Source: Gymnopilus junonius
Lineage: Eukaryota > Basidiomycota > Agaricomycetes > Agaricales > Galerinaceae
Direction: 5' to 3'
Assembly: GCA_015501075.1 (NCBI GenBank)
Contig: JADNYJ010000006.1
Coordinates: forward strand, 620,001 to 684,000
Length of the DNA stretch: 64,000 nt
A model generated the notes under the pieces. The model saw nothing but the letters and a program-made list of their open reading frames with translations, did not search any database and was not told the origin of the DNA. Of the stretch, positions 1 through 11,109 are shown piece by piece (the first letter of the stretch is position 1; each line of letters starts with the position of its first letter). The position numbers and the translations under genes are program-made.

Positions 1-287
1 TGGCGGACACCATTGATGTCATTTCTCCACTTCTGTCACCAGATGTCCGTTTCCTTTCTCTCCTCGAGGCCTCTCGGGATTATTTCGTTGCCCGATCAGC
101 CCCCTTTCTGTATCAGGATTCAGCATGGTATCTCCTCCTCAACGACGCTTGCCTCGGGGCGTGCGTGGGTAATGTAAATAAATTTACACGGAACGCTCAA
201 AGATTCGGGACCAAATGTCTCGACTTGGAAGGAGTGTCGTCCAATACTGAGTCCGTTGATCATTACTATTTTATCATCGAAACATGA
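1..287 (+). CDS. 3' end of an unidentified gene cut by the window edge
   Basis: The frame starting at base 3 stays open for 94 codons and ends at TGA 285-287. The translation begins ADTIDVISPLLS and contains a hydrophobic WYLLLNDACLGACVG stretch. The first 60 codons have balanced codon use and look coding. I see no family signature. The open frame could include a retained intron: a GT lies near base 170 in an AT-rich stretch. It is partial at its 5' end, and there is no linked gene in the next 7 kb to give context. Confidence 0.4.
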   Translation, partial: ADTIDVISPLLSPDVRFLSLLEASRDYFVARSAPFLYQDSAWYLLLNDACLGACVGNVNKFTRNAQRFGTKCLDLEGVSSNTESVDHYYFIIET

Positions 288-3200
288 ACCTTCCATTCAT
301 TCCTCCACGCTCCTCCTACAGCCTCGTCTCTTCATCAGTAGTTTTTAGTATTGAGTGAGGCCTTCCTTAAGTGGTGTCCAGTACAGGTCCAGTGTATTTG
401 TTATGTAAGTTAGTGGCGGTAGTCGAGAATCTGACAATAGAATTGTGTCGAAATAGCCTGCCGCTGTAAAGACGGGATTCGGCTATAATAGTCGTAATGA
501 CTCGCTTGTGATCGGCCGCGCATCATTGAAAAAACGTGGCAATATACAGACTCCGCGCATACTGTTCCGTCGGTTGTGCCGGACTGAGTCCACTTTAACT
601 GAGCTCCATCGGGCCCCCACAACCAGTGTGAAGATAGTGTCGCTGAGGAAAGTTCAACCGGAGATTTATCCCTTTATATCAATGATAAATCTGACTAGCT
701 CAGTTCAAGATTGACACAATTTGCAGAACTGTAGCCCATCACGACGGGCGCTTAACGTCCGGAATGGATTCCTGACCACGACATTTGCCTGAATGTGGCT
801 ATACACGATGGAGCTGCATGCACTTGCTTACCTTTCCGCGAAATTGACCATGCGACCGCCCGGAGTATGGCGAAACGTTGTAGATCCGTTGGCGTAGTTG
901 AGATAGGGCTTGAAGCATGAGGCAAGAATCAATACTTAAACCGAGTGGACGAATATTTCGGGATGTACAAGTCCATATGGCGATGAGTTGTATTATTTAT
1001 CCCTAAACCGATGCATGAACTACAGCGTGATTTGGTGTCTGCTCCTACGTCTCTGATTCTCATTGTTTTATGTCATTGCCCTAGTTGATGCAACAATGAT
1101 ATAGGTGGTCCTATTATATTCCCTTTCAGTCTGTCTCTGCAGACCATCAATGGTGGGAAAATATTGCGCGGGGTGCCCTTGTGATTCACGTTGTAGCTAG
1201 AGGCGCCGCCGGAGGCCACAATTACAGCCTTGTAAAGCTATGGCCTCATCAAAATTTCTATCTAGAATTTGACCTTAATCATATGATGAGAGGCAGTTCA
1301 CATGAGTCAATCTAGTCAGAACTTCTGAGAAATATGTGCCTTACACTCTTGTACAGAGCCTTTTTTGAGGCTATGGCAATGTGGAGATGAGTAACTTGAA
1401 GAGCTTAAATGGGAATATAGGGTGAACCCACTCCATCTTTCCCACTAATCCCAGTAGTTCGGAAACTGTATGTACATGGTCATACTACCCCGAGCCAAAG
1501 AGAATACCCCAGAATTGAGGGTTAATATGAAGGTTCTAGACCTTCACTACTCAATTATATCGCACGGCGCGCCGCAAGTCTATTTGCTTAATAGAACTCA
1601 AAGTATGCTTGGTTCATGTTTGCTTTATGGAGTCACACAAATGTTGCGATGTGAGCATGAAAGTTCAGTCCATTTGTCCACTTGGTCGACAAGCGGAGAT
1701 CGGAGCAGAATAAAAAACGATCGGCGACTTTGTTTACACAAGGGCGCATATCGAAGTTGGGGCTCGCCATTGAAGACACTATTTCTATGCCACGAGATGG
1801 CGAGTAGCGGAGTGTTTGAAAATTCCATACTTTTCATCCGCTCAACGTTGATATTGCTGTGAAACGTGCGGTATGTACAAGAAAAGTGGATGCATATGTG
1901 TCAATATATATATATAGAAATTCCTTGTACCCTTCTACCGCAGGCGAAAAAAAAACTTCGTATGCACCAAGTGAAAAAACCCTGCTTTGATTACTTTTAA
2001 GAAAAAAAAGTAACGAAACGCTCTGGAAGACAAGTGACTTATTAGCGGCTAATATTTGCATCGTCAAACATTTTGATAGAACTATAACAGGACCAGAATG
2101 CAGAAGGACCACTTGCCTGACCGCAGAACCGATAAAAAAGCATAAGTTTTGAATGCTAAAAGAGCTCTTTGCATGTTATCTTCCCCGGAAATGAATCGCA
2201 GAGAAGGCCGGAGGCCTACGCAGAGGCGAAAAGACTCGAGGACCCCGACAATATAGTGACACTGTAGTTAGGATATGTACGACAAGGTCGTCTGAGGAGA
2301 TCCTTATTGGGTTTGAGACGGGAATAGAGATGGAGCCAGGAAACCCGCGAGACTAAGCGATCATTATTTCCCTGTTGTTCCCCTTGATTGTACGGCAGGC
2401 CGGTTACTATTAGTATTATCGGTGTGAATAAAAGGTTTGACGGGCACAGCGATTCGCGGATATATGCACCGATGCCAGAGAAATCCAGGGCGTTCATGGA
2501 CATCTCACCGAGTAAGGGTAGCAGGAGATTTAGGCAACACCTATGCCGAACGTTCTATGAACGACGGTAAGATGGCAAAACCGCGTAGCGTATTTAAATG
2601 CTAGTACCCATTTGGAGTAGAGCTGCAGAGCACACAGAGAAGATGATTAATTACAGGTCTTGGATTTTAGGGTACAATTACCTACCAAATTGGTATAGAA
2701 ATTTTGGAAAGCCAGATCGGCAGTGACATGTCTTTAGGCACCAGCGCCGAGAACGTGAGCAACTGGTTTCATCGAGGGAGGTACCGCGTCCATAGCCTAT
2801 TGCGGAGAATTCCCTGATTGTGATTTGCCGTGGTACGACCAGAAGATGTGGGTTGTCGTAAGAGTTCATATTCCGACCTTCAGGAAAATAATCATCATTC
2901 AAACTGAAACAACTCCAGGGTGATTGGATATGATTAAGTATTGAAAGCCCAACATGATGAACACAGTGAAGTTGATAGTCCGTAAGTAATGAGGTACCAA
3001 AATATTTACATGGCGTAATTGGCTGAGGCGCTTACCGGTCGAAGATTGGAAGATAACATTAGACTTGATCGTCCCCTGGCGATAAAATTGGGCACTAGCA
3101 TTGAAAAGAACCCGAGAGAAGAACAAAGACAAGCGGTGTCAGAATACGTCCAAGGGTGGGTGACATGAGAGTCGCTTGCTAAACAGCTTCGCAGCCGCCG

Positions 3201-5144
3201 TGTGAGTTCGCCGAGCGGTGACAGGACACAGATCCGGAGCAGTCTTTCCTGAACCCTGTACTGAATCAATCGTAGGCAGCATAAATATGGATATTTATCG
3301 TTTAAATCGTAGCTTGAGAAGAGACACTATTATAATCAGTCAGACGTGACTATTAGAAGGCGAAGGGGTACGAAAATTTCATCTTTCAAGCTGAGGCAAG
3401 TTCTACAGCAGCACCTTCCTGTGCTCAGGCTAACCGTTATGACGGGGAGCAAATTCTATATTTGGGTGATCGCCAACGTTCGTCATGAAGAGAAGAGAAG
3501 ATGAACAGACAGTCCGACGCAGCTAGAGCGGAACAAGTTTGATCGTGGGCCGGAGTTGATTGGGGAGGCGCTCAGCAGTCGAAGCTTTGTAGAATGACAG
3601 AATGATTGGGCCTAGGTTCGTCGAATATATTGGGAAAAGGCCGTGATGAGGAAGGAGAACAAAGACGCGGGTGTAACATCTTTGAATTCATTCCCATATC
3701 GTGAGTCTGCAGCAGACCTTCGGCAGGGATAACAAAGTCGGCCGAGACCCTTGTTGATGGGCAGAGCTATCACAAAGAATTCACAGATAGAAGCTTGATG
3801 CCGGAGATGGGTGCTGGAACTCCGCTGGAAACTGGACTTTGAGAGGAATAAAATAACACTTAGGAAATAAGAATCAATCATCCAAAGAGAAGTCCAGACA
3901 AGACAGCCGATCATCGAAACCAATTGGAGGAGGAGCATCAGCCATCAGGATCAAAAATCCCCTCGCCGTGAGGTAAGATGGAATCATTGTTATCCTGCGT
4001 GCATGCAAATGCATCCCCGCACGGCAGAATGGGCTGGACAGGCGCTCAGCACGCGTACGAATGTGGAGATATAATTAGAATAACAGATTCATGGATGATA
4101 GAACCTCTAAATGGGAGAATGCCACCTAAAGAGTCCGAGTCCAAGCGTGCCATAACAATCGTAAAGGTGACCTTAATAGCATTCGTAGAAACTACCATAT
4201 TGTGACCTTTCGAGCCCAACGACATGGATGATGTAAATGGGGGCAGTGTCTTCAAGAGCCATTTCCGGGACACAGAGGGAGTCAGGCGACTAGCTTGCAG
4301 AAAAGTAATTTACAAAATCTTCAAGCAAGGCCTACTTATCAGTAAGAACATGTTGTCCAGTTATTAGAGTTGAGTAATAGTATCGCCGCCGTGAAGGCCA
4401 GCAAGCGTGACTGGTTTACGAGGATAAAACGCTACATACAGGGACACTCCGAAAAAAAATTCACAGATGGTGTTGATTTTCGAGATGGAAGCAGAAGACC
4501 AGCAAAACAGCAGAGGTCTGCGGGAATTTTTTTCTCCAATTCCAGTAGTCATCATTGACGGATTCGGAGTCAGTGCACACGCCGAACATATCACCTCGAG
4601 CACAGAATGTGTACGGAAGAAGTTTTTCCGCATTATGAACAACAACCTGGCATATGGGGCAAGGCTGGAGTTGAAACGGACTCATGGGGTGATTGTTGTG
4701 ACGAAGGCCACATCGTCAGAGTTTAGTTGACAGTCTGGGACCAAAGCAGAACAAAACTCCCTTGCATCGTGGAATTATTGACGCAAGTGGTTCGATGGAA
4801 GAAGATATTTGATTATGAATATTGGATAGATCGAGCCTCTGGCAGATAGATTCGAGAATGGAAAGAGGACAACGATTATCAGACATGTAAGGGTGGCACT
4901 GACGTTTGTTCGTATGTTCGTTCGTAGGACATGAGCCCGACTAGTTGGAGTGGCAAAGCTGTACTGCGCCCCAAAGGACTGCTTTGAGTCGAGTCGCACA
5001 GCAATGAAAATAAAATTTGGTCATCTGCAGAGCCTAGAAACTTGAACGCAGAGAGAGGCTTGAGAGAATGATATGACGAATAAGGCAGGAAGGCGTTGAT
5101 TTAGGCTGAACACGATCGGTAGTCATGCACCATGTGTTATATTC

Positions 5145-5310
5145 TATCACCGCCGTGAAGACTGGTAACGGATATGAAAATCTGACCTTGGCGGTCTTGA
5201 ATAAAGCAAGCTACATGGTTTCTCCGATTTTTTTAACTACAGATACAGTCTGCGAGATGAAGCTAGAATGCTGGAAAGGAACAATGCCGCGGGAACAATT
5301 TTTCTCCGTC
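5145..5310 (+). repeat. Best-preserved repeat unit, copy 1
   Basis: The unit starts with TATCACCGCCGTGAAGAC. It contains a block around GAGATGAAGCTAGAA and then ACAATGCCGCGGGAA followed by TTCTCCGTCCA. The same blocks occur in the same order and at nearly the same spacing in the copy at 5684. A weaker version of the layout is seen from 4384 to about 4545, ending in a CTGCGGGAATTTTTTTCTCC-like block. Confidence 0.65.
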
Positions 5311-5683
5311 CATGTTCAAGGAATAATCCCAAAGGGACACCATGCAGAGCAATTAATCACCGATGATCTGTAGAGCCTGGAGTTCGGGATTTGTAAGCAG
5401 TGGAGGGTATAGGGTCTTGAAGGCCTGGGTTGACTGGTCCTATCTTGTTTGCATCTCCGCCGTGAAAATGAGCGGCCGGTTATTCAAGGTGCTCCAACTA
5501 GTAGGAAGAGAATAATTTTTTGGCCCAGCCAGCAGGGCAGGAAGTGCAGAGACCCTCGCGTGAATCCATACTCTGGTTTAAGAATACAGCCGTCGTTTGT
5601 CTGGCATAGCCTGGAGGCAGAATGCAAAGAAGCTTCAGAGGATGCTCCTTGATGACAAAATTAGAGGCAGGTTCACCATCATG

Positions 5684-5850
5684 TATCACCGCCGTGAAGA
5701 CGAGGAACTGATTTGTGAGAACTAAGAACCAGCAAAGCAACCCATGGAAGTCTTTCCGATCTTTAAAACTATAGATACACTCTGAGATGAAGCTAGAAGA
5801 TCGAAAAAATAAGGGAACAATGCCGCGGGAATTTCCTTCTCCGTCCACGC
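5684..5850 (+). repeat. Best-preserved repeat unit, copy 2
   Basis: This is a direct repeat of 5145-5310. The first 18 bases are identical, the GAGATGAAGCTAGAA block is shared, and ACAATGCCGCGGGAA lies about 133 bases after the start, against 136 in copy 1. Small indels between the blocks show that the copies have drifted without coding constraint. Confidence 0.65.
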
Positions 5851-7642
5851 TCGGTGAATGACACTCATTCAGAATCGAGAACTGAAAAGGAAGGAGCAGA
5901 GGAACCAATCAGGATTCAGCGGCAGCACGACATTGTACCCGTTCTCAATGGGTCGAGTTGCAGAGCAAATAAAGCAAAATGCCCGTCATTGATATGGTCT
6001 TATAGACCGTCTGCAGGACTTGGCCTCCAGTTCGAAGTCTATAGAGATTTCAGAGCATATTGTTGTGACGCTAGGAAGCAGTGGGAGGCGTGGGTCCGGC
6101 AGATTTGGGGTTCATCGGCTGAGCCGGCTTGCTCTGAACCTCCGTCGTGAGGGCGAGCCACTAATCTACTGACAGACCAGATATTCAAGGCATATCAATT
6201 AGTAGAGCGAATTCCGAAGGAAATAGCCCCTTTCCAAGAGATGCAACTAACAGGAACCAGAGACCTCGCGAGAATCTATCCTCCGATTTATAGAGGATAT
6301 CCATGACTTGGGAGAGAGATCCATAGCGTGTTCGGCCGTTATCCCTAATTTCTATTCGCTCTGGGTTTCGTCTCAGCCACAAAATCAAAATGTCTGAGAG
6401 TATATGCAACATGTGGAAGAGACTCCATCCAGATATCAAGGCGGCAATAATGCGAGTTGATATGAGGACTCGTTGCACCCGGTCACAAGAGGACTTTCTG
6501 CGCTCTGCCAGCAGCGCAAAGATTCGCCCAGATTGTTTCGGCGATAGACACTCACGAATACGATATCTAGATCGGGAAGGTAGTATATTTCAGGTAGGAG
6601 AACTGTCACAGAGACCCTGGAAAATATTGGTGGTCTGGGAGACAAGACTAGAAGTTCGAAAGGTAGAGACTTCGCATGAACCTATCCTCCGATTTATAGA
6701 GAATATCCATCGTTCAAAATGGAGGAGGGCGCTGATGACAATCCTTGATTAATATTTCCCTTTGAGCTTAACCACAGATCCACGTCACAGAATATACATG
6801 CTGCAGTACTTGGGGTGAAATAATCAGAGGAAGGGTGCGTTGGTAACAACGGGCAGTTGATATCTGATTGCTGAATTTGTTCTCCAGAGGGTTCAAGCTG
6901 GAAGGGTGCCATCCAGGCACCGGAGATCGACATCTTTCTGTCATCACGAGGGAGACAGAATACATAGTTGACAGTCCGCACGTAAAGCGGAACAGAGACT
7001 GGTATGGCCAAGATTAACGGAAGGCGCTCAGGAGTGCAAAAGATTGAAAGATTAGATCAGATTGATTGGGCGCTCTGATCTGTTGTCGAGTTGAGGAAAG
7101 ACAAAAGAAGGAAGACAATAGGAGGCTGAGTGGTAGTTATACATAGCACCTGGACGAAGATAGAACACATGGATGACAAGACAAAGAAGTATCGTGGTTG
7201 CGAGGTGGTCTTCAGGCCTGGGATAAAAGGATACGTATGTTGGATCACGATGATCATTCGATATCAAGCAGGGGCTTTGCAGGCATGACTGCCAAGGCTA
7301 ATAGGACCTGCGATAAATCCCTCCCATTTCAAAGTAGGATGCAGAGATGAAAGAGAAAAAAGGGAGAACCACGCATGGACGAAAAGCGCTCGGACGAAAA
7401 GATGAGTGAGTTGAAGAGGTGGCTGTGCAAAGAAACGACATCTCTGCTGGTTGTTGTGACCTTTTTCGGTCTGAGACGTATCGATACCCTCTCAACAGCC
7501 TCTCAATCCACCATTTCCCTAGCGCTGGTCTCGTTCTAGGTCCTCATCGCCCGCCCACCTTCTTTCCCACTCACAGCACCCTCCTTCATCCTTCTCCGTC
7601 CCGCCCATTCGATACCCTCCTCTGGATTATAACCATAGCATA

Positions 7643-10492
7643 ATGTCGTCCTATGGAGACCAGCCCTCATCGCCCGGCATCTCTTCGCCTCGCCGCCTCA
7701 CCAACCGCAATACCAACCGGTATAGTGTGACCGCACTTTTTAGCATGGCGGCAGAGCAGGATGTTGAGGTTGAGGACGACTTGGCTCGAGGTTCGTATTT
7801 TCACATCTTTTCTCGGTTCTAGCACTCATGTTGGCACAGCTCAAAAGCGACTCCGCGATTTGAAGGGCAAGATTTCCGCCCAGTCCAAAAAGAACTTTGT
7901 TCTCGAACGAGATGTGCGGTATCTCGACTCTCGGATCGCTTTGCTCATTCAGAATAGGATGGCTTTGGACGAAGTATGTATCTTTTCTATTCCATATTCT
8001 ATGTCCATGTTCATAATGTTATCGTTGGTTAGCAACGTGAAGTCGAGCGGACGCTGGAAGAAGTGGATCCCACAGAAGGCCATTACCCCGACGACCGAAA
8101 AATTCAACAGTATTCCAACCTCTTCTTCCTTCTCCAGTCAGAGCCTCGCCATATCGCAGCCCTCTGTCGTCTTGTATCTCTCTCCGAAATCGACACCCTC
8201 CTTCAAACTGTCATGTTCACTCTTTACGGAAACCAATACGAAAGCAGAGAAGAGCACCTTCTCCTCACGATGTTCCAGAGCGTCCTTTCCGCCCAATTCG
8301 AAACGGCTACCGAGTTCGGTTCACTCCTCCGCGCCAATACTCCTGTTTCTCGCATGATGACGACTTATACCCGCCGTGGCCCAGGGCAGGGCTATCTCAA
8401 GAGCGTCCTCGCCGAGCGCATCAATAGCTTAATTGAACATAAAGACCTTAATCTCGAAATCAACCCAGTCAAGGTCCGTCTCTCTGACTCATCTTCATGG
8501 CAGCGCCTTTGACACTTTTTGTCATCAGGTTTACGAACAAATGATTAACCAAATCGAGGAAGAAACAGGGTCGCTGCCTTCCAATCTGCCTCGTGGAGTC
8601 GCTCCAGAGGTTGCAGCGGAAAACCCTGATGTACAGGCCATCATCGCTCCTCGTCTTACTATGCTTATGGAGATTGCCAACAGTTTCCTGTTGACTATCA
8701 TCGAGAGTATGGAGAGTGTACCTTACGGAATTCGGTGGATCTGTAAACAAATCCGCAGTTTGACACGAGTAAGTTTCAAGTCAAAGTATTTATCCAACAG
8801 TGGGCTTAATTTTTTTGCAACAGCGTAAATACCCTGAAGCTACTGACTATGCCATCTGCTCGCTTATTGGCGGGTTCTTCTTCCTTCGCTTCATCAACCC
8901 CGCAATTGTCACACCACAAGCCTACATGCTTGTGGAGGGTGTCCCCGCAAAGCATCCTCGTCGGACGCTTACCCTGGTCTGTCTAATATTATTCCTTGTT
9001 TTACTTTAATGGCTGACAATTTTGGTAGATTGCGAAAATGTTGCAGAACCTTGCAAACAAACCTTCGTACTCAAAGGAGGCGTACATGATTACCCTCAAC
9101 CCTTTCGTCGAGAATAATAAAGCCCGCATCAACCAGTTCCTCAACAGCCTTTGTGAAGTCGGAGACTTCTATGATACCCTTGAGGTACGTATCGCTGTTT
9201 TTTTATGTGACTCAGGTTACTAAGAACGGTTCAGATGGATCAATACATGGCCCTCTCAAAAAAGGATCTGATGATTCATATTACATTAAACGAGTTGTAC
9301 AATACGCACTCTTTGATTCTTCAACACATCGAAACACTGGTACGCCGATTTCACTTAGGCTTCGGACTTGGTAAATTGACTTTGATTTTAAGTCACCCAA
9401 CGATAAGCAACATCTTCGCATTCTTACTGACGAGCTGGGCCCTGCACCTGCCCAAGTACCTCGTAAAGAAAACAGGACGATCGAGCTCAACTTGTACAGC
9501 CGTTGGGAAACACCCGTCCAAGACATCCAGAGCGCGCTCATGGACTCGGTGTCATCAAGCGACATGCTCTACATGGAAACCAAGTCCATTTTCGTCCAGC
9601 TCATCCGTTCTCTGCCCAATGCCAACTCGAAACGACCTTACGATTTAGCTGCCATAGCTGAACGGGCGGCAACGACGAAAGATCCGGTCCTCGTGCGAAA
9701 AGGCATCAAGGTTAAAGAGATGCTCCGAGAACTGGAAGAGCAAAAGATCGTCGAAGCTGCAGATGGGTATAGGCTCATGCAGGAAGAAGTGGCTGCTGAA
9801 CTCGTGCATCTCGGAAACCTCAGGGAGAAGGTCGTGCTGGAGACCAAATCGTTGGACGCGGTGTACAAGACGATATGCGATCATAATAACTATTTGAGGT
9901 CGCAGTTGGAGCAGTACAAGGCGTATTTGCAGAACGTACGTTTGACGGCGTCCAAGGATAAGGGGAGCACGACGGGTGTGGGGGTCGTTACTGTTGGAGG
10001 CAAGGAGAAGAAGCAGGCAAAGGCTGTTGTGCTTGGTCCGTATCGGTTTACGCATGCGCAGTTGGAGAAGGAGGGTATTATTGTGGAGAGCAATGTGCCT
10101 GATAACCGGTTAGTACCCTTTTGTCAACCGCTTTTTTCTTTTTTTTTCATGTCCGTTAACCGGAGTGTCGGAATTGGGTGCTTATTTTATTTTATTTTTA
10201 TTCAGGCGGCCGAACATCTATTTCAACATCACGTCACCTACGCCCGGCACGTTCATCATCGCACTTCATTATAAAGGCCGGGAGAAGGCCATCCTGGAGA
10301 TGGATCTTAAGATTGATGATTTATTAGAGAAGGTGTGTTTGTAATGCTTTCTGCTTGACGGTGTCCAGGAATTAACGTCCTTTGTTTGTCGTGCAGCAAA
10401 AAGACAACAAACACCTTTTGGACCTCGAGTATGTCCAACTGAACGTGCCCAAGGTCCTAGGGCTTTTGAAGAAGGTGTTTGCGAAGCGGTGA
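7643..10492 (+). CDS. gap1: Ras GTPase-activating protein, Gap1/Sar1 type
   Basis: Ras GTPase-activating protein that should switch off Ras by stimulating GTP hydrolysis at the plasma membrane. Splicing nine introns (first 7791-7839, last about 10333-10396) gives roughly 770 residues. A short N-terminal tail is followed by a coiled coil (about residues 45-85) and a RasGAP domain (about 150-430). The domain contains [18 protein letters not shown] and the family signature [13 protein letters not shown] RasGAP C-terminal domain follows, ending in [12 protein letters not shown] before TGA at 10490. Domain order and length match fungal Gap1/Sar1 proteins, which share the catalytic fold with IQGAPs but lack calponin-homology and IQ regions. 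The start [11 protein letters not shown] follows a CT-rich leader. No defect was seen, so it is probably a functional single-copy gene. Confidence 0.9.
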
Positions 10493-11109
10493 TTTGAGCT
10501 GTGTGCTATTTGTTCTCTTGGATTTTTTGAGTTTTGATCTTGATACCACTTTTGCCTGTGCGCCGTCGCCCGTTCTTTTTCTTTTCTTTCTTCTTCTTTC
10601 TTGGTTATGGCTACGGTTTTTCTGTTTCTTTCGCACCTTTCTCTGTGTTTTCTTTCCTTTTCTCGATTCTTCCTTCTTTTGACTTATTACGGGCCATAAT
10701 GACTACGGCGCTACCCCTGATATTATGATTATGACCCAACCTTTCATCCACCTCGCTCATTCACCTTTACGTATTATTACCCTCCTCACTTTTTCCATGT
10801 TTTGTTCCAATGTTTGTTATATCCTCTCCCTCGTATATATATATCTGTCTCTCATTTCTTTCGTTCGCTTCGTTCTGTGTCCTTTCTCGCTATATCGGAT
10901 GTATCAATCTCTAACTTGTGTACCAATGCGCCTACCATATAAAATCTTGGCCCTTTCTGTTGTGTTACCGTCTTTGAAGTCTTGTGAGCCTCGAAGCTTT
11001 TGATGAATGAAAATGGGCGTGCGTTTGCAACCTACGTCATCTTAGTTTCAAACCGCGATCTTCACTTTGAGCTTTTTGAGTTGTACGTTAGACATGTATC
11101 TTCCTTGCC
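10493..11109. other. 3' flank of RasGAP gene, T-rich
   Basis: The plus strand is strongly pyrimidine-rich between about 10530 and 10690, with runs of TTC and CTT. This is typical of fungal untranslated regions. A run of alternating TA bases lies near 10833. Nothing coding is recognisable. The stretch should hold the RasGAP 3' untranslated region and the promoter of the gene at 11110. Confidence 0.5.

Larger units (their letters stand above)
2900..7300. repeat. Degenerate direct-repeat array, spacing about 540 bp where clearest
   Basis: Several diverged motifs recur in the same orientation. One is an 18-mer (TATCACCGCCGTGAAGAC) present identically at 5145 and 5684, with weaker versions near 4384, 5451 and 6141. 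A second is GGCGCT followed by a GTCGAAG-like element, near 3026, 3567, 4042 and 7023. A third is an identical 20-mer ending in CCGATTTATAGAG, at 6276 and 6682. The distances 3026-3567 and 5145-5684 are both about 540 bases; other spacings are irregular, as expected after indels. No copy has an open frame, terminal inverted repeats or a target duplication that I can see. Confidence 0.6.
288..7642. other. Gene-poor stretch with decayed repeats
   Basis: No reading frame here shows a recognisable domain, and no series of exons with matching splice sites could be assembled on either strand. Frames are short (up to 136 codons) and differ from copy to copy of the repeats described separately. The last 250 bases (about 7400-7642) are pyrimidine-rich with CT-runs, as expected for the promoter and 5' leader of the RasGAP gene starting at 7643. 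Confidence 0.6.

Noticed and set aside
1470..1862. 130-codon plus-strand frame
   Set aside because: Composition is not protein-like, it has no splice context or domain, and it lies in a gene-poor region.
5498..5908. 136-codon minus-strand frame in the repeat array
   Set aside because: It spans parts of two repeat units, is not kept in other copies and shows no domain. Chance in a repeat region is the better explanation.
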